A stretch of 64,000 nucleotides of DNA. Source: Lachnospiraceae bacterium (GTDB lineage: Bacteria > Bacillota > Clostridia > Lachnospirales > Lachnospiraceae). Where the stretch lies: assembly GCA_902363445.1 (NCBI GenBank), contig CABJAB010000004.1:62001-126000 (forward strand), in the 5' to 3' direction. The notes beneath the pieces are model-generated. The model saw only the letters and a list, made by a program, of their open reading frames with translations. It ran no database searches and had not been told where the DNA came from. Made by a program: the position numbers and the translations under genes. Below are positions 16,376-24,401 of this stretch, piece after piece; positions within the stretch are counted from its first letter, which is position 1; every line of letters begins with the position of its first letter.

Positions 16376-17743
16376 TTATTCTACCGCATACATTAATTGT
16401 ACTGTAATTTCGGAGCTGGCTCGATTTTCCACAAACACAGCATATCCACCAGTATAGTTCACCTCAAAAGTATGACCCAATGCACTCATACCCGAAACCT
16501 GTCTTCTTGTACCGTCTGGTTCAACTATCCCCATATTGATAAACTTATTGGTAGGAGATACAAGAGCAGTTACCGCAATCTTCTGACCTTTGGTCACCCA
16601 GAATGCTCCTGTTTTGTATTTCGTATCTCCTGGGATATTCCACTCCATATAGGTCCGGGCCCTGTTCGGCATCTCTATCTCCGGAATTCCATCATCTGTT
16701 CCTGGCGGGATGACGGTCTCTCCTTCACCTGACACTCCTGTCTCTGCAAGTATATTTTCCGTCGTATCCGTCAAAGCTTCATAACCATTCATCACACCCT
16801 CACCCGCAGCAAATGCGGTCACAGAGCTGACGCCGACAAAGCAAACGGTTAGTAACGCCACCACCACCTTTCTCAATTCCTTTGATGCGTGATAATGTCT
16901 CATTCTCACCATCCTCCTTTTGATTCCCTTTTTGTTTTCATATAAATGCATGGTAAACAATAACTTCTCATTGGACTTCACCCTGGCGTTTTCCAGGATT
17001 GTATCGAAATACTCTTCATACGTGCAAATGGACATCTCTCCATAACAGGCGTCCCGGTCACAGTAGGTTTCATTCCAGCCGTTGATATCATCTGTAAGGC
17101 ATTTAAACGAATAATTAAACCAATGGACCTTGGATATCCAGTACAAAAAGTGTTTCCAGAATAAATCCCGATGCTTCACATGCATCAGCTCATGCTCCAG
17201 GATTATCCTCAGCTTCTTTTGGTCGTACTCCTGTTCCGGCAAAAGAATCACCGGTTTCCGTACTCCCATGACCACAGGAACAATGCACTGATAATTGAGC
17301 CGAACCGCTACGCTTTGTTTCAGCGCTAGTCTCTTCTCAATCTCATCCTTTATCCGATTTATCTGCAAATCCGCAGGCACAGAACAACTCACAAATAATT
17401 TTAAATTCCGCTTCTGTATGAAATATCTAAAAATTCCAAAGCAAAAACCCACAAACCAAAGGAAAAATGCAATACCTGCGCCATATAACAAAATAGGTGA
17501 AACAAAACCCATTCTAACATATGTATTTTTATCTACATGTAATTCTGAAAAATAAATATACAGATATATGACCGGAACCAAGTAAAAGATTATCACCAGC
17601 TTTCCGGAAAACACAATCCAGCGAAACTGTTTCTTTCTCTCCATGACAAACTCCAGCAGCTTCCAGAAAAAATAGGAAACAGTCCCAGTCAGGGAAGTCA
17701 GAAACACGCCGAAAAACCAACTACTTAGAATCGTCCACGCCAT
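16376..17743 (-). CDS. BlaR1/MecR1-like M56 membrane metallopeptidase
   Basis: A 455-residue membrane protein with several N-terminal transmembrane helices and the gluzincin motif HELMHVKHRD (about residue 188), which marks family M56. Such proteins sense an envelope signal and trigger cleavage of the partner BlaI repressor. A further transmembrane segment near residue 300 precedes an extracellular domain of about 150 residues. That domain is a beta-rich sequence ending SEITVQLMYAVE and lacks the penicillin-binding SxxK sensor, so beta-lactams are probably not the signal. The gene overlaps blaI by 23 bases and starts after AAAGGA. It is the second gene of a two-gene operon. Confidence 0.88.
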   Translation of the reverse strand: MAWTILSSWFFGVFLTSLTGTVSYFFWKLLEFVMERKKQFRWIVFSGKLVIIFYLVPVIYLYIYFSELHVDKNTYVRMGFVSPILLYGAGIAFFLWFVGFCFGIFRYFIQKRNLKLFVSCSVPADLQINRIKDEIEKRLALKQSVAVRLNYQCIVPVVMGVRKPVILLPEQEYDQKKLRIILEHELMHVKHRDLFWKHFLYWISKVHWFNYSFKCLTDDINGWNETYCDRDACYGEMSICTYEEYFDTILENARVKSNEKLLFTMHLYENKKGIKRRMVRMRHYHASKELRKVVVALLTVCFVGVSSVTAFAAGEGVMNGYEALTDTTENILAETGVSGEGETVIPPGTDDGIPEIEMPNRARTYMEWNIPGDTKYKTGAFWVTKGQKIAVTALVSPTNKFINMGIVEPDGTRRQVSGMSALGHTFEVNYTGGYAVFVENRASSEITVQLMYAVE

Positions 17744-18107
17744 TCAAAAAGTCCTTTAATTCCTGAATATCTTCATCTGTCAAAGCTTCATCGTGCAATG
17801 ATGTAACAAAGTTTTTCAGAAAACCCTTTCCCCAAAAGTTAGAAAACTTGTTCATCACCTGCTTCTGATACACCCCTTCCTTTATCAACGGCGTATAGAT
17901 GTACGTCTTTCCGCCTGTCCGGGTCATCTCCAGATACCCTTTCTGCACCAGTATCTTCAAATAAGTAGATACCGTTGTCCTGGCCCATTCCCGTCCGTAT
18001 CTCTCCGCCGCGGCCTTTGTGACCTCCGGCGCCTGGACAGGCCGGCCAGCGTCCCAGATTATTTTCATAATAATCAGTTCCGCATCTGATAGCTCATTAA
18101 AATTCAT
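17721..18107 (-). CDS. BlaI/MecI/CopY-family repressor
   Basis: A 128-residue winged-helix repressor. The N-terminal LSDAELIIMKIIWDAGRPV and the recognition segment ARTTVSTYLKILVQKGYLEM are family hallmarks. The C-terminal helix (DIQELKDFLNGVDD) supports dimerisation, and the peptide TRTGGKTYIYTPLI lies where BlaI proteins are cleaved. It starts after GAGGGGAAC and overlaps the M56 peptidase gene, so the pair should form an autoregulated signalling unit. The promoter is at 18154-18182. Confidence 0.93.
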   Translation of the reverse strand: MNFNELSDAELIIMKIIWDAGRPVQAPEVTKAAAERYGREWARTTVSTYLKILVQKGYLEMTRTGGKTYIYTPLIKEGVYQKQVMNKFSNFWGKGFLKNFVTSLHDEALTDEDIQELKDFLNGVDDSK

Positions 18108-18153
18108 GTTCCCCTCATCTCATCGTCTATTTTCTTAGTTGTTCATATACCAT

Positions 18154-18182
18154 ATTTTACTATATTCAGCTGTTAAATGCAA
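18154..18182 (-). promoter_or_regulatory. promoter of the blaI-blaR1 pair with possible operators
   Basis: On the minus strand TTGCAT (18177-18182), 17 bases and TAAAAT (18154-18159). The spacer carries a CAGCTGAATATAGTA half-site resembling a second one at 18221-18233 (TACAGCTACTATT), which may be BlaI operators. Between them lies the palindrome TTCAACT-GAAA-AGTTGAA (18188-18205). Confidence 0.55.
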
Positions 18183-18355
18183 GATATTTCAACTGAAAAG
18201 TTGAAAAAAGTCTTTTATTTTACAGCTACTATTATACAGTATAATCCTACTAATAATAAGAAAAAAATTATTAATAATGTGTTCAAGAATTTCTTATTCT
18301 TAAATAAACTATAAATAAAGAGTTTCCAATTGCTACCAAGAAAGGATTTAGTGCA

Positions 18356-18604
18356 TTGTCTCAGCCAAAGTCTCCTAAAATCTGCAATTACAGCTATTAC
18401 CGTACTCTATCCCTGAATTTGAAATATTATCGGAACCGCCTGGAGCTTACGCAGGAACAAACTGCCGCAAAAGCAGAAATCTCTGTCAAATATCTGTCTC
18501 AAATCGAATCCTCATCTTTCAACTATCCCCCCACCCTTGAGGTTCTCTTTGATCTGGCAAATGCGCTGGAAGTACAACCCTTCCAGTTATTCAGAGAATT
18601 ATAA
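18356..18604 (+). CDS. XRE-family helix-turn-helix regulator
   Basis: An 82-residue single-domain regulator. Residues about 20-78 form the HTH_3 fold: NLKYYRNRLELTQEQTAAKA, then EISVKYLSQIES and PTLEVLFDLANALEV. There is no effector domain. It uses a TTG start with AAAGGA nine bases upstream. It is divergent from blaI across a 248-base AT-rich gap and could regulate either side. Such small regulators are common in defence, toxin and bacteriocin loci. Confidence 0.88.
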   Translation: MSQPKSPKICNYSYYRTLSLNLKYYRNRLELTQEQTAAKAEISVKYLSQIESSSFNYPPTLEVLFDLANALEVQPFQLFREL

Positions 18605-18639
18605 AAGAACCATTATAAAAAATAAAATCATTACATAAA

Positions 18640-18670
18640 CAGGGTAAGGTCACATGTGGACCTTACCCTG
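18640..18670. terminator. hairpin between convergent genes
   Basis: A perfect 12-base stem CAGGGTAAGGTC / GACCTTACCCTG. The flanking T tracts are imperfect on both sides, but its position between the convergent XRE and membrane-protein genes fits a shared terminator. Confidence 0.6.
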
Positions 18671-18722
18671 TTACGTGTCACTTGACTTAATTCAAATTAC
18701 AATTATACAGCATCCAAACCAT

Positions 18723-19220
18723 TTATCCTAGTTTTCTGCGATTCATCTCCTCCGATAAATGCTTTAAAAAGAACTGATTGTTTACTGTCTCCTGGAGCGG
18801 AAGCTTTATTATAATCTCGTCTGTATAGATGTATACTGTATTTCCTTTCTTCTTTGTTTCAATCACCTCTTGATATGAAAATGAATATTTCTTCCACAGA
18901 CAGGAACGATATTCAAATCCATCGTTATCAAACTGTATGTACCAGCCGTCATACATAAAAATCGCAATTACGCCTCCAATACAGAAGAAGGGAATCATGA
19001 TAACCCCCAAAATTTCTCCTATCCCTTTTATTACTACATTTTTATCCAGAAGCAAACAAACCGCAGCTACCGTTCCGCCGCAAAATCCAAACCACCCGGC
19101 AACTTGTATGGTATTTGACAATGTCACCTTGTTTTTTCCGGCCGTCTTTAAATGTTGGCCTTTATAAATTATGCCTAAAAAAGCAGCCAATACAATGAAG
19201 CCTAATATTCGAATCAGCAT
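18723..19220 (-). CDS. small membrane protein with PH-like C-terminal domain
   Basis: A 165-residue protein. Three hydrophobic segments lie in the first 90 residues (IRILGFIVLAAFLGIIY; a GWFGFCGGTVAAVCLLL helix; EILGVIMIPFFCIGGVIAIF). A soluble beta-rich tail follows, with the pattern WYIQFDNDGFEYRSCLWKKY and YQEVIETKKKGNTVYIYTDE, typical of PH-like membrane proteins of Firmicutes. The function is unknown. The start at 19220 has AGAAAGGAAAAGAG directly upstream. It resembles the next gene upstream and is probably a diverged paralogue. Confidence 0.7.
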   Translation of the reverse strand: MLIRILGFIVLAAFLGIIYKGQHLKTAGKNKVTLSNTIQVAGWFGFCGGTVAAVCLLLDKNVVIKGIGEILGVIMIPFFCIGGVIAIFMYDGWYIQFDNDGFEYRSCLWKKYSFSYQEVIETKKKGNTVYIYTDEIIIKLPLQETVNNQFFLKHLSEEMNRRKLG

Positions 19221-19329
19221 CTCTTTTCCTTTCTGGAATAACCACAGACAAATGTACTCCATACGAGTATATATGCAAACAGGGAGCTGCAGCATCGCCT
19301 GCTGATATAAATAAAAAATTATTTTTATT

Positions 19330-19938
19330 TCAGTATTTTGTTATATGCTCATATATTCGCTCTGACAAATCTTTCTTTTGTTTCGAATGTAGTTTGTTTT
19401 CTTTAATATACTTCTGTATCTTTTTATCGTTATCCCAATAATGTGTAATTTCAATATCCGGATTCGCTTTCTTCACCCTGTTAATAAACTCAGAGGTATT
19501 GGTCATAACCATATATGAGATATCTATTCTCGCACCCGGAAAATAAATTTTCATTCCTGCTTCTACTTCTTTCATTTTTATTGCCTGATCATATCGAAAA
19601 TGATATTTCCTTCTCCAAAAGGAACGATAAAGAAAACCATTCTCCCCTAAGTCTATTCTTATGTTCATACTGTAAAAGTAGAAAATAAAAACAAAAGGAA
19701 ATAGAACACCTAAAAACACATACATTATCCATTTATCATCCATTGGTTCAAATAAAAACACACACAATAAAAATATAAAACCCACTGCCATAAACAGGCT
19801 TATATTTCTCATAGGCTTATTGGGCATAATCAATTTTTTATATGTATTCTTCTCCAGTTGATTGGATATCTGTATGGAAGAAAACAATGCAGCAACTATC
19901 ATAAATATAACCACATTATAATAGTTCATTTCATTCAT
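19330..19938 (-). CDS. membrane protein with PH-like domain
   Basis: A 202-residue protein with membrane segments near residues 7-22, 46-62 and 72-90. The soluble part has the same pattern as its neighbour: IRIDLGENGFLYRSFWRRKY then RYDQAIKMKEVEAGMKIYF. A Lys/Asp-rich C-terminal tail of about 50 residues is extra. The function is unknown. It lies between the smaller paralogue and the M16 pair, all on the minus strand, so a common accessory transcription unit is likely. An AGGGGAT-type site precedes the ATG. Confidence 0.65.
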   Translation of the reverse strand: MNEMNYYNVVIFMIVAALFSSIQISNQLEKNTYKKLIMPNKPMRNISLFMAVGFIFLLCVFLFEPMDDKWIMYVFLGVLFPFVFIFYFYSMNIRIDLGENGFLYRSFWRRKYHFRYDQAIKMKEVEAGMKIYFPGARIDISYMVMTNTSEFINRVKKANPDIEITHYWDNDKKIQKYIKENKLHSKQKKDLSERIYEHITKY

Positions 19939-20072
19939 CCCCTCCTCACTTTATATTCTATCCGTACAAGACCAGCGCAATATTTTATCAGATTATTCTA
20001 TTTTATTATAATTTATAATCAGATTTTTGTCAATTTCCCTCTAATAAATAATTCTTTATTTTTCCTTTGTTT

Positions 20073-21224
20073 TTAAGTAACAATAATTTTGCAGTTTTTC
20101 TCCGTTAATATTTTTTTAGCAATTTGTTTTATGTCATGCAAGGATACTTTTCTGTAATTCTCCTCCTGCATCTCTATATCGAATCCCTCCCAATCATCGC
20201 ATACAAATGAAATACCCACTTTTTGATTTAGAGAATAGGAATCATTATACCACCTATTTTGTACTTCAGTATAGAATAAGCGAACTTCCTCTAAATCCTG
20301 CTCTGTTAAATTCTCCTCCATATGAATACTTGTTTTCCGCACAATATCCAAAGCATCATTTAAATATCTTCTTTTAACCAAAAAACAAATTTGAATACAC
20401 AAGGTCTCGTCTTCTGTAAAAATTCCTGTTTCCACTTCATCTGTATATGCAAATGATTCCCTCAGCTGCATATTCAGCCAGGAGCCGTCTCCCTCCCCCA
20501 GTATACTGCTGAGAAGAACCGCAGAATATATCTCTTTTCGTTCACAGATTGAGGCAAATTCAACCCTCACTGACAATTGTTCTTCCGGATTATTGCTCAG
20601 TGTTTTTATATCATCGTTCTGTTTATCAGACTCCATATATGCTTTTTCTGGTTTTCCTATTTTTAGGGCACTTCTGTTGGTTGGTTCTTCTTCCTTTCCA
20701 TATACGGAAACCATTTTTAAGCTCTCTATCCGCTCTTTTATGTTCTGCTCCTCTGTTTCCATAAAATTCCCCGTGAGTACAAAAAACAGGCCCCCATCGT
20801 TACTGCCGGCCCTTACCATACCACCCGTCAGCTCTTGGTACTTATTATAAACTCGCTTTTCTTTTTCTTCCGCTTCTTTTGTATTCTGGCAGTTCTCCAG
20901 GGATATTAAAATCGGTTCCCATATGCTGATTCCGCTGTCAGCCAAAGATGATAACATAAAGTATCCGTATTCCCCTGATAAATAATCTGTGAAGACCATA
21001 TTGTACGGCAATGCACAAAGATTGATTTTACGCGCCATGAGTCTGTGCCAGCAAAAATCATTAAAGGGATTTATATAATACAGTCCAAAATCCACAGTAT
21101 TAGAATGTTCCAGTCTAACGGTATAAAAATGAATATTTTTTTTAATCTTATACCCAAGGACGTTCCTCGATTCATGTTCTGCGTTCAGGCACTCTTCGTG
21201 TGTCAAAGTATATAGATTCTTCAT
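20073..21224 (-). CDS. inactive M16-type peptidase subunit
   Basis: A 383-residue protein related to family M16 but without the HxxEH zinc site. It keeps the C-terminal M16 architecture (ENLTEQDLEEVRLFYTEVQN, then FDIEMQEENYRKVSLHDIKQ). M16 enzymes often pair an active with an inactive subunit, and here the active partner is directly upstream with an ATGA stop-start overlap, so a heterodimer is likely. The start at 21224 has GAGGGGAG four bases upstream. Residues about 4-27 (YTLTHEECLNAEHESRNVLG and flanks) are encoded by a diverged copy of the SR repeat, so the N-terminus was probably acquired from a repeat. Confidence 0.75.
   Translation of the reverse strand: MKNLYTLTHEECLNAEHESRNVLGYKIKKNIHFYTVRLEHSNTVDFGLYYINPFNDFCWHRLMARKINLCALPYNMVFTDYLSGEYGYFMLSSLADSGISIWEPILISLENCQNTKEAEEKEKRVYNKYQELTGGMVRAGSNDGGLFFVLTGNFMETEEQNIKERIESLKMVSVYGKEEEPTNRSALKIGKPEKAYMESDKQNDDIKTLSNNPEEQLSVRVEFASICERKEIYSAVLLSSILGEGDGSWLNMQLRESFAYTDEVETGIFTEDETLCIQICFLVKRRYLNDALDIVRKTSIHMEENLTEQDLEEVRLFYTEVQNRWYNDSYSLNQKVGISFVCDDWEGFDIEMQEENYRKVSLHDIKQIAKKILTEKNCKIIVT
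21150..21212 (-). repeat. short hairpin repeat SR-D inside a coding region
   Basis: On the plus strand it starts ATACCCAAGG and ends GTCAAAGTATA, as in SR-E at 22502, with about 70% identity between. The hairpins are degenerate. It is translated as codons about 5-25 of the inactive M16 gene in the frame that SR-E has as an open frame. Confidence 0.65.
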
Positions 21225-22453
21225 AAATCTCCCCTCATACGTTCCAACATGGAGCAAACTGATTTTTTACTTATCCGTTGGCTATTGCAGGTAATGCAAA
21301 CTGACATATTGGCACTTTGGAAAACGCCCTGAATGATTTCCTGGTAATCTGAAATTTTGCCCTCAGTTATTTTTTCCTCCTTAACAAATTCTGATTTTGC
21401 AATCCTAAAATTCAGCTCTCTTGGAATACCATCTGTATAATGTCTGTAATAATCGGACTGTCCCAAAAGCTTTTCATAATCTTTTCTCTTAAATTCTGCA
21501 ATAAGATTCTTAAAATTGATAAGCCCCTTCTCCACATCCTCACATAACACAGAAAACTCAATCTGAAATTGACCGTACTTTTCATATGAAAAGTAATTGC
21601 ATACCACTTCATCAGTAAGCACTTTTTCTTCAACTAAGCCTTCCGAAAGATACGAATGATTTTTCAAACCCATACATCTGCAGACTTCTACTACTTCTTC
21701 TTCCGCAAATTTATTCTTATCAATGTCAAAAACAACGGATATATCGGAACTCTCTTCTTCCGCAGATAAAACAATATCATCTCTTTCAGAGCGCATCCCG
21801 AAATTCTTTGGCAGTTGTTCCTTACATTTTGGCATTTTGTTCTTTCGCAGGCATATCTGCTCTGCTGCATTTAGTGTCCGATTTAAATCATCTTCAGAAA
21901 AACTCCCCGTCAAAACGCAGCAGACATTGTTGGAGCTGAACACTTTATTCTTCCACTGATATAAGTCATCCAAAGTAATCTTTTCTACTGATTCCAGCGT
22001 TCCCATTCTCGAAAGCTCGTGTCTGCTTCCTACATTGGAATAAAGTCTGGCGTATTCTCCAAATTCTATTTCATACTGCCTCTCAATTTGTCTTATAACG
22101 ACTGATTTTTCGCTTTCAAATTCTTCCCGGCTCCATTCGAAATCTTGAAACAATTGCATGAGTATCAGAAAACTGTTCCAATATCCATTTGGCAGACATT
22201 CTATGTCCCACCGAATGAAATCGTCATACGTTTCGCCTCGAAATGTGGTTCCAAGAGTGTTAAATTTCTTATACAACTCTTTCTGCGATAACGTGCCTAA
22301 ACGCCGGAAGAACATATGCTCCAGCAAATGGCTGACACCAAGAATTCTCTTAGGTTCGTACAATATACCCGCTCTCACATATACTCCAAAGTTTATCATA
22401 TGGGAATACTCTTGTCTGGAATTATAAAAATATAGGTTATTCGTTGTGACCAT
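21221..22453 (-). CDS. M16-family zinc peptidase (active subunit)
   Basis: A 410-residue peptidase with the inverted zinc motif HLLEH in GVSHLLEHMFFRR near residue 49. The distal Glu lies in FESEKSVVIRQIE about 75 residues later. A central helix with the glycine-rich LTGSFSEDDL and a C-terminal half typical of M16B complete it. There is no signal peptide. Related pairs (AlbE/AlbF, PqqF-like proteins) process small peptides, so a role in peptide maturation or degradation is possible. The start at 22453 follows AGGAGAAA; the frame stays open upstream to 22654 through an SR repeat and a gene fragment, which I exclude. The gene overlaps the inactive partner by 4 bases. Confidence 0.85.
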   Translation of the reverse strand: MVTTNNLYFYNSRQEYSHMINFGVYVRAGILYEPKRILGVSHLLEHMFFRRLGTLSQKELYKKFNTLGTTFRGETYDDFIRWDIECLPNGYWNSFLILMQLFQDFEWSREEFESEKSVVIRQIERQYEIEFGEYARLYSNVGSRHELSRMGTLESVEKITLDDLYQWKNKVFSSNNVCCVLTGSFSEDDLNRTLNAAEQICLRKNKMPKCKEQLPKNFGMRSERDDIVLSAEEESSDISVVFDIDKNKFAEEEVVEVCRCMGLKNHSYLSEGLVEEKVLTDEVVCNYFSYEKYGQFQIEFSVLCEDVEKGLINFKNLIAEFKRKDYEKLLGQSDYYRHYTDGIPRELNFRIAKSEFVKEEKITEGKISDYQEIIQGVFQSANMSVCITCNSQRISKKSVCSMLERMRGDL

Positions 22454-22501
22454 TTTCTCCTCTTCTTTATCCGTAACAGAAAAAGATACCCTCGCCGGAT
22501 C

Positions 22502-22564
22502 ATACCCAAGGGTACCCCTTAATACACACCCTCCGGGCAGGCACACATCGTGCGTCAAAGTATA
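22502..22564 (-). repeat. short hairpin repeat SR-E
   Basis: A full-length SR copy 49 bases upstream of the active M16 gene. The plus strand reads ATACCCAAGGGTACCCCTT, then a CCCTCC-GGG hairpin and GCACACATCGTGC, ending AAAGTATA. It is fused to a duplicated 3' fragment of the lipoprotein gene (22565-22683), in the same arrangement as SR-F. Confidence 0.8.
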
Positions 22565-22683
22565 AGTTTCACTCGTTTTGGGAATCCCTTCTTTCACTCT
22601 GTAGAATTTTATCTGCTGTCCGACCTCAAAATATGTAGTCTCCTTCACTGTCACAGTGAATTCGTCTGGCTTTTTAAAGTCAC
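22565..22683 (-). pseudogene. duplicated 3' fragment of the lipoprotein gene
   Basis: About 119 bases nearly identical to 23816-23935, encoding the same ending (VKETTYFEVGQQIKFYR, then KEGIPKTSET). The homology stops abruptly after CTTTTTAAAGTCAC. It has no promoter or start of its own and reads into SR-E without a stop. It is a remnant of a segmental duplication that also produced the paired immunity-like genes at 22727 and 24493. Confidence 0.75.
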
Positions 22684-22726
22684 AGCCCGGCTTCCCAGTT
22701 GAAAAGATAGGCTATCCTAACAAGAT

Positions 22727-23125
22727 TCAGTCTTTACTTTCCTCGTAATCAACACTTTCACAAATAATTAACAACATATCACCTGAATTAATCAGCATTT
22801 CTATAGATAGATATGAGATACCTTCATCTAATTCAGTTAAATCATATTCTTTTTCGTCATGTATCTTTTTAAGTATCTTTAATTCCGTCTCTTCTTCCTC
22901 TAAAGCAATATACATTATGCTGTCTCCTCCATGCCAGAAGGTACAGCTTTGCATTTTGGTGAAAATCACATTATTAAACAAAAAACTGTGTTTTAAGTTA
23001 AGAAAGTTCCCCTCACATTGTAGGCTAATCTGTCTTTTATCATAGTCATAACTATATCCAGTAAATTCGCAATCATGAACATATATTTTATTTATTTCAT
23101 TTCTGTTGTTCCAATCAATTTTCAT
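22727..23125 (-). CDS. putative immunity protein (paralogue of 24493-24891)
   Basis: A 132-residue acidic soluble protein about 75% identical by eye to the product of 24493-24891, which directly follows the RHS toxin-like gene. The shared parts include HDCEFTGYSYDYDKRQISL, the block MQSCTFWHGGDSIMYIALEE and the tail INSGDMLLIICESVDYEES. The middle (residues about 40-55) differs most, as expected for immunity proteins matched to different toxin tips. The start at 23125 follows GGAGGACGATAAT. No family name is known to me. It is probably a spare immunity gene kept after its toxin domain was exchanged. Confidence 0.65.
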   Translation of the reverse strand: MKIDWNNRNEINKIYVHDCEFTGYSYDYDKRQISLQCEGNFLNLKHSFLFNNVIFTKMQSCTFWHGGDSIMYIALEEEETELKILKKIHDEKEYDLTELDEGISYLSIEMLINSGDMLLIICESVDYEESKD

Positions 23126-23233
23126 ATTATCGTCCTCCAAATGTAAAACCGCATTCTGCTTGAACCAGCGGGTTCATTGATTACAAAAACAATGTTTAAA
23201 TCCGGCAATTTTATTATTTCATCACAGCACTTC

Positions 23234-23674
23234 TTAAACGGCTGATGTAAAAAATTCTTTCTCCCCCATGCAATTACCTATCGAGCGCCAGCGAAGTTTC
23301 AGCGCACAGATCACCGTCCCATCATAAGTATCCAAATCCCCTATAGACATTCCCTCGCAATCAAACCAATAAATGAAACCGTCTTTTAATATCATTGTCG
23401 AATCCAGTATTTCACAAGAATAGTTATCATCACAGGGTGACAATCGAAATAATTTTAAACCTTCAAATTCCATTTCAATCATAGGATTGTCTTGAAATTG
23501 ACGTTGTATAATGACCTTTAATATCCTGCGATCGTTTATCGGATACATCGACAATTCCTCATTTACGTATGCTCCGCTCAAATATTTCATTTCTTTAATA
23601 CAGCTGTCGTGAAAAGAGCAGAGCATATCCATAAAATTTATAAGATCATCATTGTTATTAATTTCATACCACAT
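23234..23674 (-). CDS. putative immunity-type protein
   Basis: A 146-residue acidic protein with the N-terminal motif FMDMLCSFHDSCIKEMKYLS and a C-terminal beta-rich part (LKDGFIYWFDCEG, then ALKLRWRSIG). Proteins with this FHDSCIKE-type start are frequent in Firmicutes toxin-immunity arrays, but I cannot name the family. The start at 23674 has GGGAGGG seven bases upstream; an in-frame TTG two codons earlier is disfavoured. It stands between the two paralogous immunity-like genes on the same strand. Confidence 0.6.
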   Translation of the reverse strand: MWYEINNNDDLINFMDMLCSFHDSCIKEMKYLSGAYVNEELSMYPINDRRILKVIIQRQFQDNPMIEMEFEGLKLFRLSPCDDNYSCEILDSTMILKDGFIYWFDCEGMSIGDLDTYDGTVICALKLRWRSIGNCMGEKEFFTSAV

Positions 23675-23753
23675 AAACAAACCCTCCCTTCACATAATTA
23701 AATATGATCGCTGCACAAATTTTTCTATCAATAAGTCCATCAGGCGCCGGACT

Positions 23754-23815
23754 ATACCTAAGGGCGCCCATTAATACACGCCCTCCGGGCAGGCACACAT
23801 TGTGCGTCAAAGTTT
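23754..23815 (-). repeat. short hairpin repeat SR-F
   Basis: An SR copy abutting the lipoprotein gene: the plus strand goes from ATACCTAAGGGCGCCC through the CCCTCCGGGC hairpin to GTCAAAGTTTAG. It supplies the TAA stop of the lipoprotein gene. In the duplicated copy (SR-E) the same junction has TAT instead of TAA, so translation reads on. Confidence 0.8.
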
Positions 23816-24188
23816 AGGTTTCACTCGTTTTGGGAATCCCTTCTTTCGTTCTGTAGAATTTTATCTGCTGCCCGACCTCAAAATATGTAGTCTCCTTCAC
23901 TGTCGCAGTGAATTCGTCTGGCTTTTTAAAGTCACCAATCCAGTGTTCATACTGCCATTCAGGATAAATGTCTTGACTTTCAATTGCTTGTTCAGAAAAT
24001 AAATCCATTTCTTTTCCCGGACCAATACCTACATAAACAGAAATCTTTTCTCCGTTAATTTCCATGTATCCAGCACCTGCGCCCTCTGGTTGATCACATG
24101 GTCGCTTACCAAAATAATATTTATAATAGCAGCCAGAATATATAACACTAAGAAAAAAGCACACAATCAATAACTTGCTTCGTCTCAT
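23814..24188 (-). CDS. small putative lipoprotein, 3' end set by an SR repeat
   Basis: A 124-residue protein with a Lys/Arg start (MRRSK), a hydrophobic core (LLIVCFFLSVIYSG) and a Cys at residue 20 that fits a weak lipobox, so probable membrane anchoring. The mature part ends EFTATVKETTYFEVGQQIK and TKEGIPKTSET, where the SR repeat begins and supplies the stop. The natural C-terminus may therefore have been cut off. It starts after GGGGGAGTGAAACT. Its 3' end is duplicated at 22565-22683. No function is recognised; the place between immunity-like genes suggests an accessory of the RHS locus. Confidence 0.6.
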   Translation of the reverse strand: MRRSKLLIVCFFLSVIYSGCYYKYYFGKRPCDQPEGAGAGYMEINGEKISVYVGIGPGKEMDLFSEQAIESQDIYPEWQYEHWIGDFKKPDEFTATVKETTYFEVGQQIKFYRTKEGIPKTSET

Positions 24189-24272
24189 AGTTTCACTCCC
24201 CCTGTATAGCCACATAATTATTACCATTCTTCTACATCCCGTAATCCAATAAAAATTATTATCGATGGCTCC

Positions 24273-24278
24273 ATTATA
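24273..24278 (-). promoter_or_regulatory. extended -10 promoter of the lipoprotein gene
   Basis: On the minus strand TTTTGC-TATAAT is an extended -10 lying 84 bases upstream of the start codon. No good -35 is visible. The rest of 24189-24492 is AT-rich and holds only the hairpin at 24402-24440. Confidence 0.5.
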
Positions 24279-24401
24279 GCAAAAGTTTCCGATAAAATCA
24301 TTATTTTCTCGACAATCCATTAATAAATATATAAAAATCTGTAATTTTCAGGGTGATAAGATATCATTATTGACAAAAGCCAAAAATTTTATTTATAATT
24401 T

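Noticed and set aside
22454..22654. N-terminal extension of the active M16 peptidase
   Set aside because: The extra 67 codons are a lipoprotein fragment fused to an SR repeat; the ATG at 22453 has a ribosome binding site and starts where the M16 fold starts.
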